Assembly: GCF_000813845.1 (NCBI RefSeq) | Contig: NZ_JWTB01000008.1 | Span: 1 to 64,000, forward strand | Reading direction: 5' to 3' | Length of the DNA stretch: 64,000 nt | DNA from: Pseudarthrobacter phenanthrenivorans | GTDB taxonomy: Bacteria > Actinomycetota > Actinomycetes > Actinomycetales > Micrococcaceae | Part shown: piece by piece, positions 22,901 to 31,607 of the stretch | Layout of the letters: each line of letters opens with the position of its first letter | Numbering within the stretch: position 1 is the first letter of the stretch | Notes under the pieces: generated by a model | The model's database searches: none | What the model was told of the DNA's origin: nothing | Seen by the model: only the letters and a program-made list of their open reading frames with translations | Program-made: the position numbers and the translations under genes

Positions 22901-24184
22901 TTGAGCCAGAACGAAACGCTCCACACGGCACCGGGGACGCCCCGGCCGGAGAGCAAGAAGAACAAGACCCGGACTAGGGTCATCGCAGGGGTTGCCGGCA
23001 CCGTTGTTGCCGCTGCAGCTGTCACCATGGCCGTCGACCCGGCAAGCACCCTCAGCGCATGGGATAGCAAGCAGCAGGGTCCTCAGGGCGCCATCGTCGC
23101 CGGTGACATGTCGATCGACGTCGGCGTCGATCACGGCTGGTATGACGCCTCCGGCATCGCCTCGAACCAGCCCGCAATGCCCATCAACCCTGCCTCCTAT
23201 GCCCTCACCCCGGGTGACCGGCTCGAGAAGGCACAGGAAATCACCATCAAACTGACCGGTGACAACATCTCCGCCCAGCTGCTCGCCAACATCAAGCATC
23301 TGGACGGCGACCTGGCCAGCCAGGGGCTCAGCGGCACGATCCGCCTGGTCAAGGGCTCTTACAGCCCCGACTCCGGCGTGCAGCCCGGTGCTGATGTCAT
23401 CACGACCACACCGATCATCGACAACCCGGCGGCCCCGCAGTTTACGTTCACCAACGCCGTCACCCCGGCGGACGGCAAGTACACCGTTCTGACCGACCTG
23501 GTCTTCGACCAGGCATCGGTGTTGGGCCAGAGCGCCCAGGGCATCCTGAACGACACCGACTTCGTTCTGCACCAGGTACGCAAGGAAGCACCCAAGCCCT
23601 GGGTCATCCCGGACCCTTACCTCGGCTACGCCATCTCCCAGCAGCTGGGCATCCCGCAGGAGAAGCTGACGACGGCCGACGCACTGCAGCTCACTAGCCT
23701 GGATCTCGGGCCGAATGGCGGATTCTTCCCGAACCTCGCCTCCCTCGAGGGCCTGCAGTACGCCACGAACCTGACCAAGCTGGACATCTCGTGGACCAAG
23801 GTCGACAGCGTGGCACCCTTGGCCGGAGCTACGAAGCTGACGGACTTCACCGCCAACCACGCATCCAACCTCACCTCGATCGATCCGCTGGCCGGGCTGA
23901 AGCTGGTCAACTTCAACACCGAGTGGACGCAGATCGACTCCGTCGCCGCCCTTGCAGCGATGGACACCCTCCAGCGGGTTGACATGTTCGGAGACCTCGC
24001 TCTGACAGACATCAGCGCTTTGGCTGGGAAGCCGAACCTGGCCTACGTCTCAGTCGGCTACGCCCACTCGCTCAACAGCATCGAGGCGCTCCGGTTCGAC
24101 AACGCACTGACGTACGTCAATGCACAGCAGACCGGCGTAACCGACTGGTCGCCTGTGAACAACGTCGCAACCGTCATCCAGTGA
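22901..24184 (+). CDS. Secreted leucine-rich repeat protein, alternate signal peptide
   Basis: A 427-residue protein from TTG 22901. The N-terminus (KNKTRTRVIAGVAGTVVAAA then AVTMAVDPASTLSAWDSKQ) matches the alternate-type signal peptide used with SipW-like signal peptidases. The middle is a beta-sandwich of about 150 residues. The C-terminal 200 residues are internalin-like leucine-rich repeats (LTSLDLG, LTKLDISWTKVDSV, LVNFNTEWTQIDSV, LAYVSVGYAHSLNSI). It is probably an exported surface or matrix protein that binds other cells during mating (inference). Its promoter carries the operator that is also found at parA. Confidence 0.75.
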   Translation: MSQNETLHTAPGTPRPESKKNKTRTRVIAGVAGTVVAAAAVTMAVDPASTLSAWDSKQQGPQGAIVAGDMSIDVGVDHGWYDASGIASNQPAMPINPASYALTPGDRLEKAQEITIKLTGDNISAQLLANIKHLDGDLASQGLSGTIRLVKGSYSPDSGVQPGADVITTTPIIDNPAAPQFTFTNAVTPADGKYTVLTDLVFDQASVLGQSAQGILNDTDFVLHQVRKEAPKPWVIPDPYLGYAISQQLGIPQEKLTTADALQLTSLDLGPNGGFFPNLASLEGLQYATNLTKLDISWTKVDSVAPLAGATKLTDFTANHASNLTSIDPLAGLKLVNFNTEWTQIDSVAALAAMDTLQRVDMFGDLALTDISALAGKPNLAYVSVGYAHSLNSIEALRFDNALTYVNAQQTGVTDWSPVNNVATVIQ

Positions 24185-24215
24185 TGATCTGACCAGCCCT
24201 CCGGGCGCTAAAAGA

Positions 24216-24254
24216 GAAGCCGGTTCTGGGATTCCAGGGCCGGCTTCTTCTTTA
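24216..24254 (+). terminator. Rho-independent terminator
   Basis: GAAGCCGG pairs with CCGGCTTC, followed by TTCTTT. Confidence 0.8.
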
Positions 24255-24378
24255 CCCTCGAACCGGCGACCGTCCAGATGGCCTGCTGAAGGCAATCAGA
24301 CGTCCGCTCTTCTCTTGGCAATACCACTCGCACGCCATGCGGTGAGGGAGTCTCCGGGCGCCGCACACATAAAGTCAC

Positions 24379-24984
24379 ATGAATAAGACTCAGACGGCGT
24401 CACGCCGCATCCAGCCCCCTATCAACCAGTTCTCCGACCAGGTGCGCTCCGAATTCCACGCAGTAACCGACATGGTTCTGCCCCCACGAGTTTGCGCCAA
24501 CTGCTGGCTGAACATCTCCGTTCTACTGGCCAAATCCCTCCCACCGTCACTGGTGCTCAACTCCGAGCATGTGTGCTCCCACCGGCTAAGGCCGGACATG
24601 GCCCTGTACCACGCCAGCCTCAGGATGCCGATGGACAGCTTCTGGGGGACACCGGATCCATGGGGCAACCCTGAGGGCGCCGAGGGTGAGATGAACCTCC
24701 CTGGGCAACGGCCAACACGCGGTCAAGGCCCATACCTGCTCGCGCTCGGCGAGATCATCAGGTCGCTGGTGGAGCGGAGGGACGGGGAGTGCTACACCGT
24801 CGAGGAAGCGGATGAAGCTGGAGACTCGGAAGCCGGCCGAGAGGCATACGACCGGCTCGTGCAGCTCGACGAAGAGGTAATGACCGCCTGCTCTAACGTC
24901 CTGGGGGCCTTGGGCCTTTCTAAGGGCGCATCTTCAACCGCCATTGCCGCCTTGAAGCCGGCCCTCACGGCTTTGGCTAGGTAG
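24379..24984 (+). CDS. Hypothetical protein
   Basis: A 201-residue protein with a short cysteine-containing segment (RVCANCWLNISVLL; EHVCSHRLRPDMAL) that could bind a metal (C-x2-C and C-x-H), and an acidic helical C-terminus. ATG 24379 has no strong ribosome binding site. Not assigned to a family. Confidence 0.45.
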   Translation: MNKTQTASRRIQPPINQFSDQVRSEFHAVTDMVLPPRVCANCWLNISVLLAKSLPPSLVLNSEHVCSHRLRPDMALYHASLRMPMDSFWGTPDPWGNPEGAEGEMNLPGQRPTRGQGPYLLALGEIIRSLVERRDGECYTVEEADEAGDSEAGREAYDRLVQLDEEVMTACSNVLGALGLSKGASSTAIAALKPALTALAR

Positions 24985-25187
24985 AGACTGCTGTCTGCAT
25001 CGCGACACCCAGTTTCGCAGACAGTCAGGCAGGCGCCGTGATCGCCCTGCCGGATTACCCCAGGCGCACACCCCTCTGTTGGTATGGCCGTCAAAGCCAC
25101 CGGATATTTATTCGCAGCGAGGACATGAGGAGGGCGCCTGGGGCTTCTGTCATCATCGGTACGGTTGCTCTCCGTGCCCTCGAAATC

Positions 25188-25513
25188 TTGTGACCTTCTG
25201 GAAGCAGGAAGTCACAGGGCTGCTTGAAAAAGTCACAGGCTCTGGACAGCGCCGAGGGATCTGTGACTTTTACTGCCCTGGAGTGACCTCTGTGACTTTT
25301 GGTTTTGAAAAAGTCACAAGCTCAAAAAACCCGGAATCTAGGGGATAAATCGGCCTTCTCTCTCTTTTTGTGACTTTTGTGACTTTTTTAAGGGGGTAGA
25401 GCTGTACAGGGAAAAAGACTTGCAGATGGGCCCTAGAGCCCCTTTTCGTACCCCATTAGCCCTATAGGCGAGCAGACCCCAGAGAAAAAGTCACAAAAGT
25501 CACAAGTCACAAC
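25188..25513. repeat. GTCAC iteron cluster, candidate oriV
   Basis: Twelve GTCAC/GTGAC words, most within AAAAAGTCACA or its complement. They lie near 25190, 25211, 25232, 25263, 25283, 25292, 25313, 25370, 25379, 25490, 25499 and 25506. Two tight tandem groups (25370-25388 and 25483-25513) flank an AT-richer stretch. No gene lies between 24985 and 25557. Direct and inverted iterons beside prim-pol and SF3 helicase genes make this the strongest replication-origin candidate. Confidence 0.7.
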
Positions 25514-25557
25514 ACCGCCTCTGCGGGGTCGCACCACCACCGCAGTATGCTCATCAG

Positions 25558-26103
25558 ATGGCATCAGATCAGAAGTCCCATCCCTACTCGTTCGAGAACC
25601 TGATGGCCGAAGCCGTCTTCCAGGTCGTCGAAGAACGTGTTTCCGAGGAAGAGGCGTTGTCCGCTGAACACGATGAAGGCCGAGCGGTCTACACCCCTCG
25701 AACTATGCTCGACTACGTCGAAGCCGTCCAGCTGCTGCCAGCCGCGGTAGACGAGATTATGCTCAAGGTCGCACGTCAAGCCCACAGCGAGGGCTACACG
25801 TGGGGCGAGATCGCCAAGGCGGCTGGACTTAGTTCAGGACAGATCGCCCACCACCGCTGGGCTGAAGGCCGGGAACAGCGGCTGGATTCCCTGAAGAAGC
25901 GGGTCGGCGGCCGCCGGCCTTCAATGGCAACCCCCGGTGTTCCCGGACGTAGCGCTGCCGAAGCGGCACGGCTTCTCGGTTGCGATGTGCGAACACTGCC
26001 GACAAAGGTTGCGGCCGGTGAGATTCAGTCACGCCAGATCACCCTGAACTCAGGGGGCACCAGGACGCGGTACTTCCTTCCCGGCGACCAAACCCCGGAC
26101 TAG
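25558..26103 (+). CDS. Two-HTH regulator next to the iteron cluster
   Basis: A 181-residue protein. The HTH at about 80-105 (GYTWGEIAKAAGLSSGQIAHHRW) is followed by a basic linker and a second excisionase-like HTH (RSAAEAARLLGCDVRTLPTKVAAGEI) with a terminal strand (TRTRYFLPGD). It has the same domain order as 62654-63160. It starts directly after the iterons, so it is a candidate iteron-binding or replication-control protein (positional inference). Confidence 0.65.
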   Translation: MASDQKSHPYSFENLMAEAVFQVVEERVSEEEALSAEHDEGRAVYTPRTMLDYVEAVQLLPAAVDEIMLKVARQAHSEGYTWGEIAKAAGLSSGQIAHHRWAEGREQRLDSLKKRVGGRRPSMATPGVPGRSAAEAARLLGCDVRTLPTKVAAGEIQSRQITLNSGGTRTRYFLPGDQTPD

Positions 26104-26193
26104 GTCCATTCGGCCCTGAGGGTCAACGTTCCTTCACTTGCCTTCCAATGCCTAATGATGGCATCATATTACATATACGAAAGGGAGTGTTGA

Positions 26194-27804
26194 ATGACAC
26201 CAGTCGCCATCCAGGTCGCCGAGGCAAAGACCGGCACCAGCAAAGAAGACTTCATGCGGCACTACGAGCTTGTCTACGGTGTCCACGAAGACCACTACCG
26301 GGAGCAGGACCCGAACGCCCGCCTGGGCGTGTCCTGGAGCCAGCCGTACAGCTTCGACAAATGGGTCACCGACAAGAAGACCGGCGAGCGTGAGTACAAG
26401 CACCTCGAGGGATCAACGATGCGGACCGAGCACGTGTCCATGTTCGACCCCGAGCGGTTGTGGGAAGTCACCCAGCGGACCATCCGGAAGCACAGCATCG
26501 CCTACGTCGGTTACGTTCCCCGTAAGGGCAGCATCGTCGACGACGAGCACAACGGCAGCAAGACCCGCGGCAAGGAAAAGGACTTGCTGGACCTGCCCGA
26601 GATCATTGTCGACATCGACACCACGGACGGCAACCACAAGGAGACCAACCTCCCCACTAACGAGCAGGCCCTCGGCTTCCTGGCTGAATGCCCGCTCGGC
26701 CCGCCCACCTTCACGAACCGCAGCGGCGGAGGCTACCACGGCCACTTCTGCCTCACGGAGCCCGTCCCGCTGGAGGAGGCCAGGGCCCTCTGGGACCGAA
26801 TGGCTGACTGGATCGAGAACCTCAGCGAACAGTACGGCGTCCACGCCGGCGACGAGAAGGTCACTCGCAACCCGGCCATCCTGTTCCGCATGGCCGGCAC
26901 CCTTTATGGCAAGCCCGGTGCGAACACGAACCGCCGCGTTGAGATGGTCCAGGAAACCGGGCTTCGCTACAGCCCCGATGATTTCGACCGGCTGCCGGTG
27001 CGCATGAAGCGCGTCAAGGAGCAGATCGCACGCCAGGACCGGGAGCTCGCCCGCAGGACCCGCAGCGCATCGCTGAACCTCAGCGATGACGAGAGGAAGC
27101 TGACGCCGTGGTACCGCATGGACCGGGAGCTGCCCGTCTCGGAAATCCTGGAGCGGGTCTTCTTCATGCAGCACAACGGCACCACCATGACCTCCCCGGA
27201 TGAATGGCTGGACCCCGACAGCGGGCATACCGGCACTGCCGCGCACGTCACCCTCTACAACGACTCCGACGGGGTGGAGCGGTTTACCGCCAACGGACAG
27301 CGCACCGCCGGCAAACTGTCCATCCCGGCCGGCTCTGATTCCTACGGATCCTTCAGCCTGCTGGTGGAACGCTTCTGTAATGGCTGCAGCAAGATGGCGG
27401 CCGCCGTCGCCAAGCGGTTCCTGGACGACGACATCGAAGGCCTGCTCACGTGGATGGAGGAAAACGTCAACGGGGTAAAGGCCGACCCCGAGCCGGAGCC
27501 CCAGCCGGTGGTCTCCGCTGAGCCGTTCGACCTTACCGACGAAGACCTGGCCCTGCTTGCCCGGGGCGTCGTGCCCATCGAGGCCAGGGACCGGGTGGTG
27601 AAGAACTGCACGGCCGCCGATGCGGCGCACATCATCCACGGCGAAATCCTGGCCGAGAACGATCCGCGGTCGTCCTGGGACATTGTCGTGGGAGCGATCG
27701 CCGGAGACGCCCAGCGCGCCGGGCGGCTCACCAAAGGGGTCCGCAGCAAGCAGGCCTGGATCGCCTACCTGGAACGCATAGCTGCCATCTCCCGGGCCGG
27801 CTAA
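26194..27804 (+). CDS. Plasmid primase-polymerase (AEP family)
   Basis: A 536-residue protein. Prim-pol motifs are in order: IIVDIDTTDG (about 137-146, metal-binding D-x-D), TNRSGGGYHGHF (about 173-184, s-x-H), then RNPAILFRMAGT (about 225-236). The C-terminus carries a helical domain (LTDEDLALLARGVVPIEARD and following) as in phage/plasmid replication primases. It would make primers, or replicate, at the adjacent iteron origin together with the SF3 helicase at 28023. ATG 26194 is preceded by AAAGGGAG. It ends at a strong terminator (27819). Confidence 0.8.
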   Translation: MTPVAIQVAEAKTGTSKEDFMRHYELVYGVHEDHYREQDPNARLGVSWSQPYSFDKWVTDKKTGEREYKHLEGSTMRTEHVSMFDPERLWEVTQRTIRKHSIAYVGYVPRKGSIVDDEHNGSKTRGKEKDLLDLPEIIVDIDTTDGNHKETNLPTNEQALGFLAECPLGPPTFTNRSGGGYHGHFCLTEPVPLEEARALWDRMADWIENLSEQYGVHAGDEKVTRNPAILFRMAGTLYGKPGANTNRRVEMVQETGLRYSPDDFDRLPVRMKRVKEQIARQDRELARRTRSASLNLSDDERKLTPWYRMDRELPVSEILERVFFMQHNGTTMTSPDEWLDPDSGHTGTAAHVTLYNDSDGVERFTANGQRTAGKLSIPAGSDSYGSFSLLVERFCNGCSKMAAAVAKRFLDDDIEGLLTWMEENVNGVKADPEPEPQPVVSAEPFDLTDEDLALLARGVVPIEARDRVVKNCTAADAAHIIHGEILAENDPRSSWDIVVGAIAGDAQRAGRLTKGVRSKQAWIAYLERIAAISRAG

Positions 27805-27818
27805 AAAGGCACCACGGT

Positions 27819-27892
27819 AAGAGGACCTCCCGGGTTGCGCGGCGCTCTCGACAAGCGCCGCGCCAGCCCGGAGGTCCTCTTTGTTTTTGCCG
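27819..27892 (+). terminator. Long Rho-independent terminator
   Basis: AAGAGGACCTCC pairs with GGAGGTCCTCTT, with an internal GCGGCGC/GCGCCGC stem, followed by TGTTTTT. Confidence 0.8.
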
Positions 27893-27949
27893 AAGGCTAG
27901 TGCTACCGCCAGAAAAACCCCGCGCAAAGTGCCTAAACTTGCCATCATG

Positions 27950-27974
27950 TGCTGTATGATGGAATCAGATAGCA
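27950..27974 (+). promoter_or_regulatory. TGCTnTAT promoter/operator, copy 1
   Basis: TGCTGTATGATGG followed by AATCAGATAGCA, with a TATGAT -10, 49 bases upstream of the helicase start. Twenty-three of 25 bases match the element at 30006-30030. Confidence 0.65.
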
Positions 27975-28022
27975 ACAAAGCAACTCGTTTACGAGTCGCC
28001 GGATCCCCCAGGAAGAGTAGTC

Positions 28023-29933
28023 ATGAAGCGTGATGAGGTAACCGAGACGCCGCGGGACACTACCGATGACGACAACGTCGAGGAAATGGTGCCGGCCGGC
28101 GCTCCGGTGGCGGAACTGATCCCCGAGGACAACCAGCCCGTACAGGCCGATCGCGCCGTGGGCGGAGGCCCTTCGCTTGATCTGACCTTCAAGGTTCCCT
28201 CCGAAGATGTCTGCCTCGAGACCTGGCAGCACGACGCCAGCCCCAACGGCCTAATCCGGCGGCTGGTCGCCCACTACGGCAAGGAGTTCAACTACCGGCC
28301 GTCGGAAGATGCGTGGCTCCGGTGGAACGGCAAGGTCTACGCTGCGGACCACAAGAACCTGGACATCATGGACGCCGCCCGGTGCGTCGCAGAATCGATC
28401 GTCCACGTTGAAGCCCCATTGCTGGCCGCAAACCACCCGGACGTGCTGACGCTCCAGGAGGAGGTCAAGACCGCCAGGGCCGCAGGCAGCGAAGAACTCA
28501 AAGACCTCGCCGCCCAGCTGATGTCTCTCAAGCGGAAGCTTGCAAACGACCACAGGGCCTACGGCATGCGTTGCCAGCTGGACGCCTCGGTCCGAGCCGC
28601 CGTGACGGGAGCCCAAAAACACCTCTCGGTCCCCGAGGCGGAGTGGGACGGTCCGAAGCACCTGCTCAACGTGCAAAACGGTGTAGTGGACCTGCGCACC
28701 GGTGAGCTACTGCCGCACCGCCGAACCTGGCGGTTCACCCAGATCACACAGTGCGACTACAACCCGGATGCCACAATCGAACAGCTGGGCAACGTTCTGA
28801 ACCACCTCTCCGACGGACGGCTCGAGGTCCAGGAATACATCCAGCGCTGGATCGGCCAGGGGCTCACCGGTGAGGTCTCGGCTGCCTCGATCCTTTACGT
28901 CTTCGGTGCCCCCCAGGTCGGCAAGAGCACCCTCTTCAACGCGGTGCTGTACACGATGGGCGAGGGCGCCGATCCCGCCCTCTCCTTCGCCTCCACCGCT
29001 AAGCCCGAAGCCTTCATGAAGAAGACGGCCAGCCACGACGAAGGATTCCACCACCTCCGCCGCTGCCGGCTGGTGGTCATCACCGAGGTACAGGGTGGAA
29101 TGCTCGACAACACGAAGCTGAAGACCATCTCCGGCGGTGACGGATACGACAGCCGGAAGGCAGGCGGTACTACCGAGAAGTACTTCCCGCGGATGTCCAT
29201 CATGATGACTTCCAACAAGCTCACGGTCATCGCCCCCGAAGACAAGGGCCTGATGGAACGCTTCCAGCCCTACGAGGTCACCCGTCCGCTCCCCAAGGAG
29301 AAGCGGTCCAGCGCTGTAAAGGATGCGCTTCAGAGCAAGCAGGGAATGGAGTCGATCCTCGCCTGGGCCGTAAAAGGCGCCATCAAGTGGTATGCCGACG
29401 GTGCAAACAACGATGCGCTGAAGGCCCCGGCGTACTTCGCTGATGAACTGGCCGATTACACGCGCGACATGGACACACTCCAGGGGTGGCTGGGCGACAA
29501 TATCGTCCTCGTCGAAAAGGACCATGTCGCTGGCTACCCGGCCAAGGGCGTTGAGCTCTGGAAGAACTACGACGAATACGTCAAGGGAAAGGGCATGAAG
29601 AAGACGTCGTTCTACCGCGAGCTCGCCGAGCTCGGCTACACACGTACGCCCAAGCAGCGGTGGACCCTGCGCGGCGGCAAGAACAAGGGACAGACCCAGC
29701 CGCCGGCATACTGGGTCCCCGGGCTGTACATCGCCAGCGGCTGGGGCACCTACGGATACGGTGACAACACCGAGGACCTGGGCGGCAACGTGCCCCTGGA
29801 TCCGCACGACGTTTACGACAACGGGTGCCAGGGCGGCTGCAACGGCTGCGGAAGCGCGGACTGCAAAGCCGTAACCAGCGGCCGGGGCGTCATCGCGTTC
29901 CCCATCGCCGACGATCAACCCCACGCAGCCTAA
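28023..29933 (+). CDS. SF3 (D5/P4-type) replicative helicase
   Basis: A 636-residue protein. A D5_N-like region precedes the SF3 helicase core: Walker A GAPQVGKST (about 297-305), Walker B LVVITEVQ (about 352-359), motif C SIMMTSNK (about 394-401). The C-terminus has a wHTH-like part (KGMKKTSFYRELAELGYTRT) and a cysteine cluster CQGGCNGCGSADC that may bind zinc. With the prim-pol at 26194 it forms a self-contained replication pair. GAAGAG lies upstream of ATG 28023. Confidence 0.85.
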   Translation: MKRDEVTETPRDTTDDDNVEEMVPAGAPVAELIPEDNQPVQADRAVGGGPSLDLTFKVPSEDVCLETWQHDASPNGLIRRLVAHYGKEFNYRPSEDAWLRWNGKVYAADHKNLDIMDAARCVAESIVHVEAPLLAANHPDVLTLQEEVKTARAAGSEELKDLAAQLMSLKRKLANDHRAYGMRCQLDASVRAAVTGAQKHLSVPEAEWDGPKHLLNVQNGVVDLRTGELLPHRRTWRFTQITQCDYNPDATIEQLGNVLNHLSDGRLEVQEYIQRWIGQGLTGEVSAASILYVFGAPQVGKSTLFNAVLYTMGEGADPALSFASTAKPEAFMKKTASHDEGFHHLRRCRLVVITEVQGGMLDNTKLKTISGGDGYDSRKAGGTTEKYFPRMSIMMTSNKLTVIAPEDKGLMERFQPYEVTRPLPKEKRSSAVKDALQSKQGMESILAWAVKGAIKWYADGANNDALKAPAYFADELADYTRDMDTLQGWLGDNIVLVEKDHVAGYPAKGVELWKNYDEYVKGKGMKKTSFYRELAELGYTRTPKQRWTLRGGKNKGQTQPPAYWVPGLYIASGWGTYGYGDNTEDLGGNVPLDPHDVYDNGCQGGCNGCGSADCKAVTSGRGVIAFPIADDQPHAA

Positions 29934-30005
29934 CGGATGCCCCTGGAACCTCCAGGGTCACCCCCCTTTACTAAAAACGCACAACTGCTTACACATGCCT
30001 ATAAC

Positions 30006-30030
30006 TGCTGTATGATGGAAACATATAGCA
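30006..30030 (+). promoter_or_regulatory. TGCTnTAT promoter/operator, copy 2
   Basis: TGCTgTATG-N7-CATAtAGCA forms a clear inverted repeat around a TATGAT -10, with TTACAC as -35, 21 bases before GTG 30051. Confidence 0.7.
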
Positions 30031-30050
30031 CCACTACCGGAGGAAAGACC

Positions 30051-30329
30051 GTGAACGCTGAAGAGCTTCTGAACTCGCGAGTTCTCGTCACACTTGGAGA
30101 ATTCGCCCAGATCACCGGGCAGTCACCCGAGGGCGTCCGGAACCGGGCCGATGAAGGGACCCTCGGCATGCCTGTCGTCTTCGCCGCACTTGACCTTGAT
30201 ACTGCCGAGACAGACCTGGACGGCACCCAGGAAGACGCGGTAAAGCCCAAGCGGCGCCGGCGGTACATCCGAGTCTCCGACGTCCGGCGAATGCTGGAGG
30301 CGCCCGAACTGGCTGCGGCCGCACCCTAA
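30051..30329 (+). CDS. Small HTH regulator (excisionase-like)
   Basis: A 92-residue protein from GTG 30051 after GGAGGAAAG. The HTH LVTLGEFAQITGQSPEGVRNRA is followed by an acidic loop and a basic strand RRRRYIRVSDVRRML, the family layout seen also at 1-621. Its promoter is nearly identical to that of the helicase gene, so it is a candidate autorepressor that also controls the helicase (inference). Confidence 0.65.
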   Translation: MNAEELLNSRVLVTLGEFAQITGQSPEGVRNRADEGTLGMPVVFAALDLDTAETDLDGTQEDAVKPKRRRRYIRVSDVRRMLEAPELAAAAP

Positions 30330-30335
30330 ACCACC

Positions 30336-30572
30336 ATGCAGACCGACCAAGGGACCAGGGCGGTCAGGCCGCCGCGGTACCAGGCTCCCCGCTTCCGCCT
30401 TGATGCAGAGCAGGGTTGGTTCGTCGAAGGGCCCAGGTGCATCATGCAGCTGGGCCCGGTGAAGGTCTACCGGAAGAACGGAACTGCGAAAACCGTCACG
30501 ATCAAACGGCTCGGAGAGCCGGTCGAGCGGCGGGGTGGATTCGTCTACGTGGCCGGCTACTTGCGGGAATAG
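30336..30572 (+). CDS. Small basic hypothetical protein
   Basis: A 78-residue basic protein ([38 protein letters not shown]) with a beta-rich look, 6 bases after the previous stop. No obvious ribosome binding site, so translation is probably coupled. Not recognised. Confidence 0.45.
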   Translation: MQTDQGTRAVRPPRYQAPRFRLDAEQGWFVEGPRCIMQLGPVKVYRKNGTAKTVTIKRLGEPVERRGGFVYVAGYLRE

Positions 30573-30592
30573 CAAGAAGTAACCGTGGCGTG

Positions 30593-30733
30593 ATGGCCAT
30601 GCGCTTTGGCCTGACTGACGGGCAGCCGAAGACTTTAGACGAAATCGGCAAGGTCTACGACGTCAGCCGCGAACGGATCCGCCAAATCGAATCAAAGACC
30701 ATGTCCAAGCTCCGCCACCCTTCCAGGTCATAA
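30593..30733 (+). CDS. Stand-alone sigma-70 region 4.2 peptide
   Basis: A 46-residue ORF that reads as the last part of a principal actinobacterial sigma factor. [20 protein letters not shown] is followed by an HTH with the recognition helix in [20 protein letters not shown], ending just short of the usual Q-V-L-R-D-Y tail. Nothing upstream in frame resembles sigma regions 2-3. It could be a recombination scar or a real mini-protein that binds -35 DNA or core RNA polymerase. A hairpin with TTT follows at 30741. Weak ribosome binding site (AAGAAG). Confidence 0.6.
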   Translation: MAMRFGLTDGQPKTLDEIGKVYDVSRERIRQIESKTMSKLRHPSRS

Positions 30734-30740
30734 AGTCTTC

Positions 30741-30766
30741 CACCGCGCCCATCGAGCGCGGTGTTT
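30741..30766 (+). terminator. Hairpin after sigma-like peptide
   Basis: CACCGCGC pairs with GCGCGGTG, followed by TTT. Confidence 0.6.
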
Positions 30767-30790
30767 CGTGTGCGTGCCGGATACCTGCGC

Positions 30791-30872
30791 GAGCTGCAGA
30801 AAGTGACAGGCGTCGGGACCCGGGCCGCATAGAAGCAGTGCAGGGGACACCACAACGGATAGTGCCCCGACC
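30791..30872. repeat. 82-bp direct repeat, copy 1
   Basis: Starts GAGCTGCAGAAAGTGACAGG and ends CCCCGACC. Contains GGGG(A)CAC...GTGCCCC, a bulged hairpin. Copy 2 is at 30907-30988. Confidence 0.8.
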
Positions 30873-30906
30873 GTGGATTTCGAATCCGTCACCGGTCAGC
30901 CCGCAG

Positions 30907-30988
30907 GAGCTGCAGAAAGTGACAGGCGTCGGGACCCGGGCCGCATAGAAGCAGTGCAGGGGACACCACAACGGACGGTGCCCCGACC
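30907..30988. repeat. 82-bp direct repeat, copy 2
   Basis: Near-identical to 30791-30872 at a 116-bp offset. The few changes fall in the hairpin loop and extend its stem to GGGG(A)CACC/GGTGCCCC. It lies in the leader of the 31026 gene. Confidence 0.8.
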
Positions 30989-31025
30989 AAACCGCGCAGG
31001 AATTGCGCAGAGAGACAGGTTACTC

Positions 31026-31607
31026 GTGATCGCACAGCAGACCGAAGCAATCGAACGCACCATCCCCGCCGAGGCGTGGAAGCACCTCGTCCCCGCCACG
31101 TTCCGGGACGGGCGCCTCTACCCCTACCTCCCGGACCTCCAGGAGCTCTTCCAGGACATCAACCCCGACGAGTTCTACGTGGAAAGCGGAGATCAGGAGG
31201 CCATCCACTGGCTCTCGTACTTCACACTGGAAAACTACGCGGAATGGGCAGGAGCCGCGATCGTGGGCCTGCGGGCTCTGTCCCTCGAAGACACCCTGTT
31301 CGAATTCGACGACGTCGAAAAGTTCGTCGACAACGGCTACCGCCACCCCCTCCGGAAGTCTGGCGAGCCCGACTGGTACCACGCCCTCTGCGTCTGCAAC
31401 CACACGGAGGAGGATCTGAAAGCCTGGGCCAGGTCCGTGGGCATCATCCCTCAGACGGACCTGCCGGAGTGCGGGACCGGCTACGGCCACGTCAACGGAC
31501 TCCACACACTGCCCGCCGTCAAGAAGGGCCTGCTCCACGCGCTGAAGAGGTTCAGGAAGCCCCAGCCGCAGATGATGCACATGAGGCTGGTCAGGAAGAC
31601 CGCATAG
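31026..31607 (+). CDS. Hypothetical protein behind duplicated leader
   Basis: A 193-residue protein. GTG 31026 after GAGAGACAGG is preferred; an in-frame start at 30873 would translate the direct repeat. Aromatic and acidic (FRDGRLYPYLPDLQELFQDI; IHWLSYFTLENYAEWAGAAI), ending basic. Contains CVCNHTEED and a C-terminal K-R-F-R-K. No recognised domain. Confidence 0.55.
   Translation: MIAQQTEAIERTIPAEAWKHLVPATFRDGRLYPYLPDLQELFQDINPDEFYVESGDQEAIHWLSYFTLENYAEWAGAAIVGLRALSLEDTLFEFDDVEKFVDNGYRHPLRKSGEPDWYHALCVCNHTEEDLKAWARSVGIIPQTDLPECGTGYGHVNGLHTLPAVKKGLLHALKRFRKPQPQMMHMRLVRKTA

Noticed and set aside
30873..30905. A tRNA T-arm-like sequence (GGATTTCGAATCC)
   Set aside because: No matching acceptor, D or anticodon arms could be found around it, so it is not a tRNA gene.
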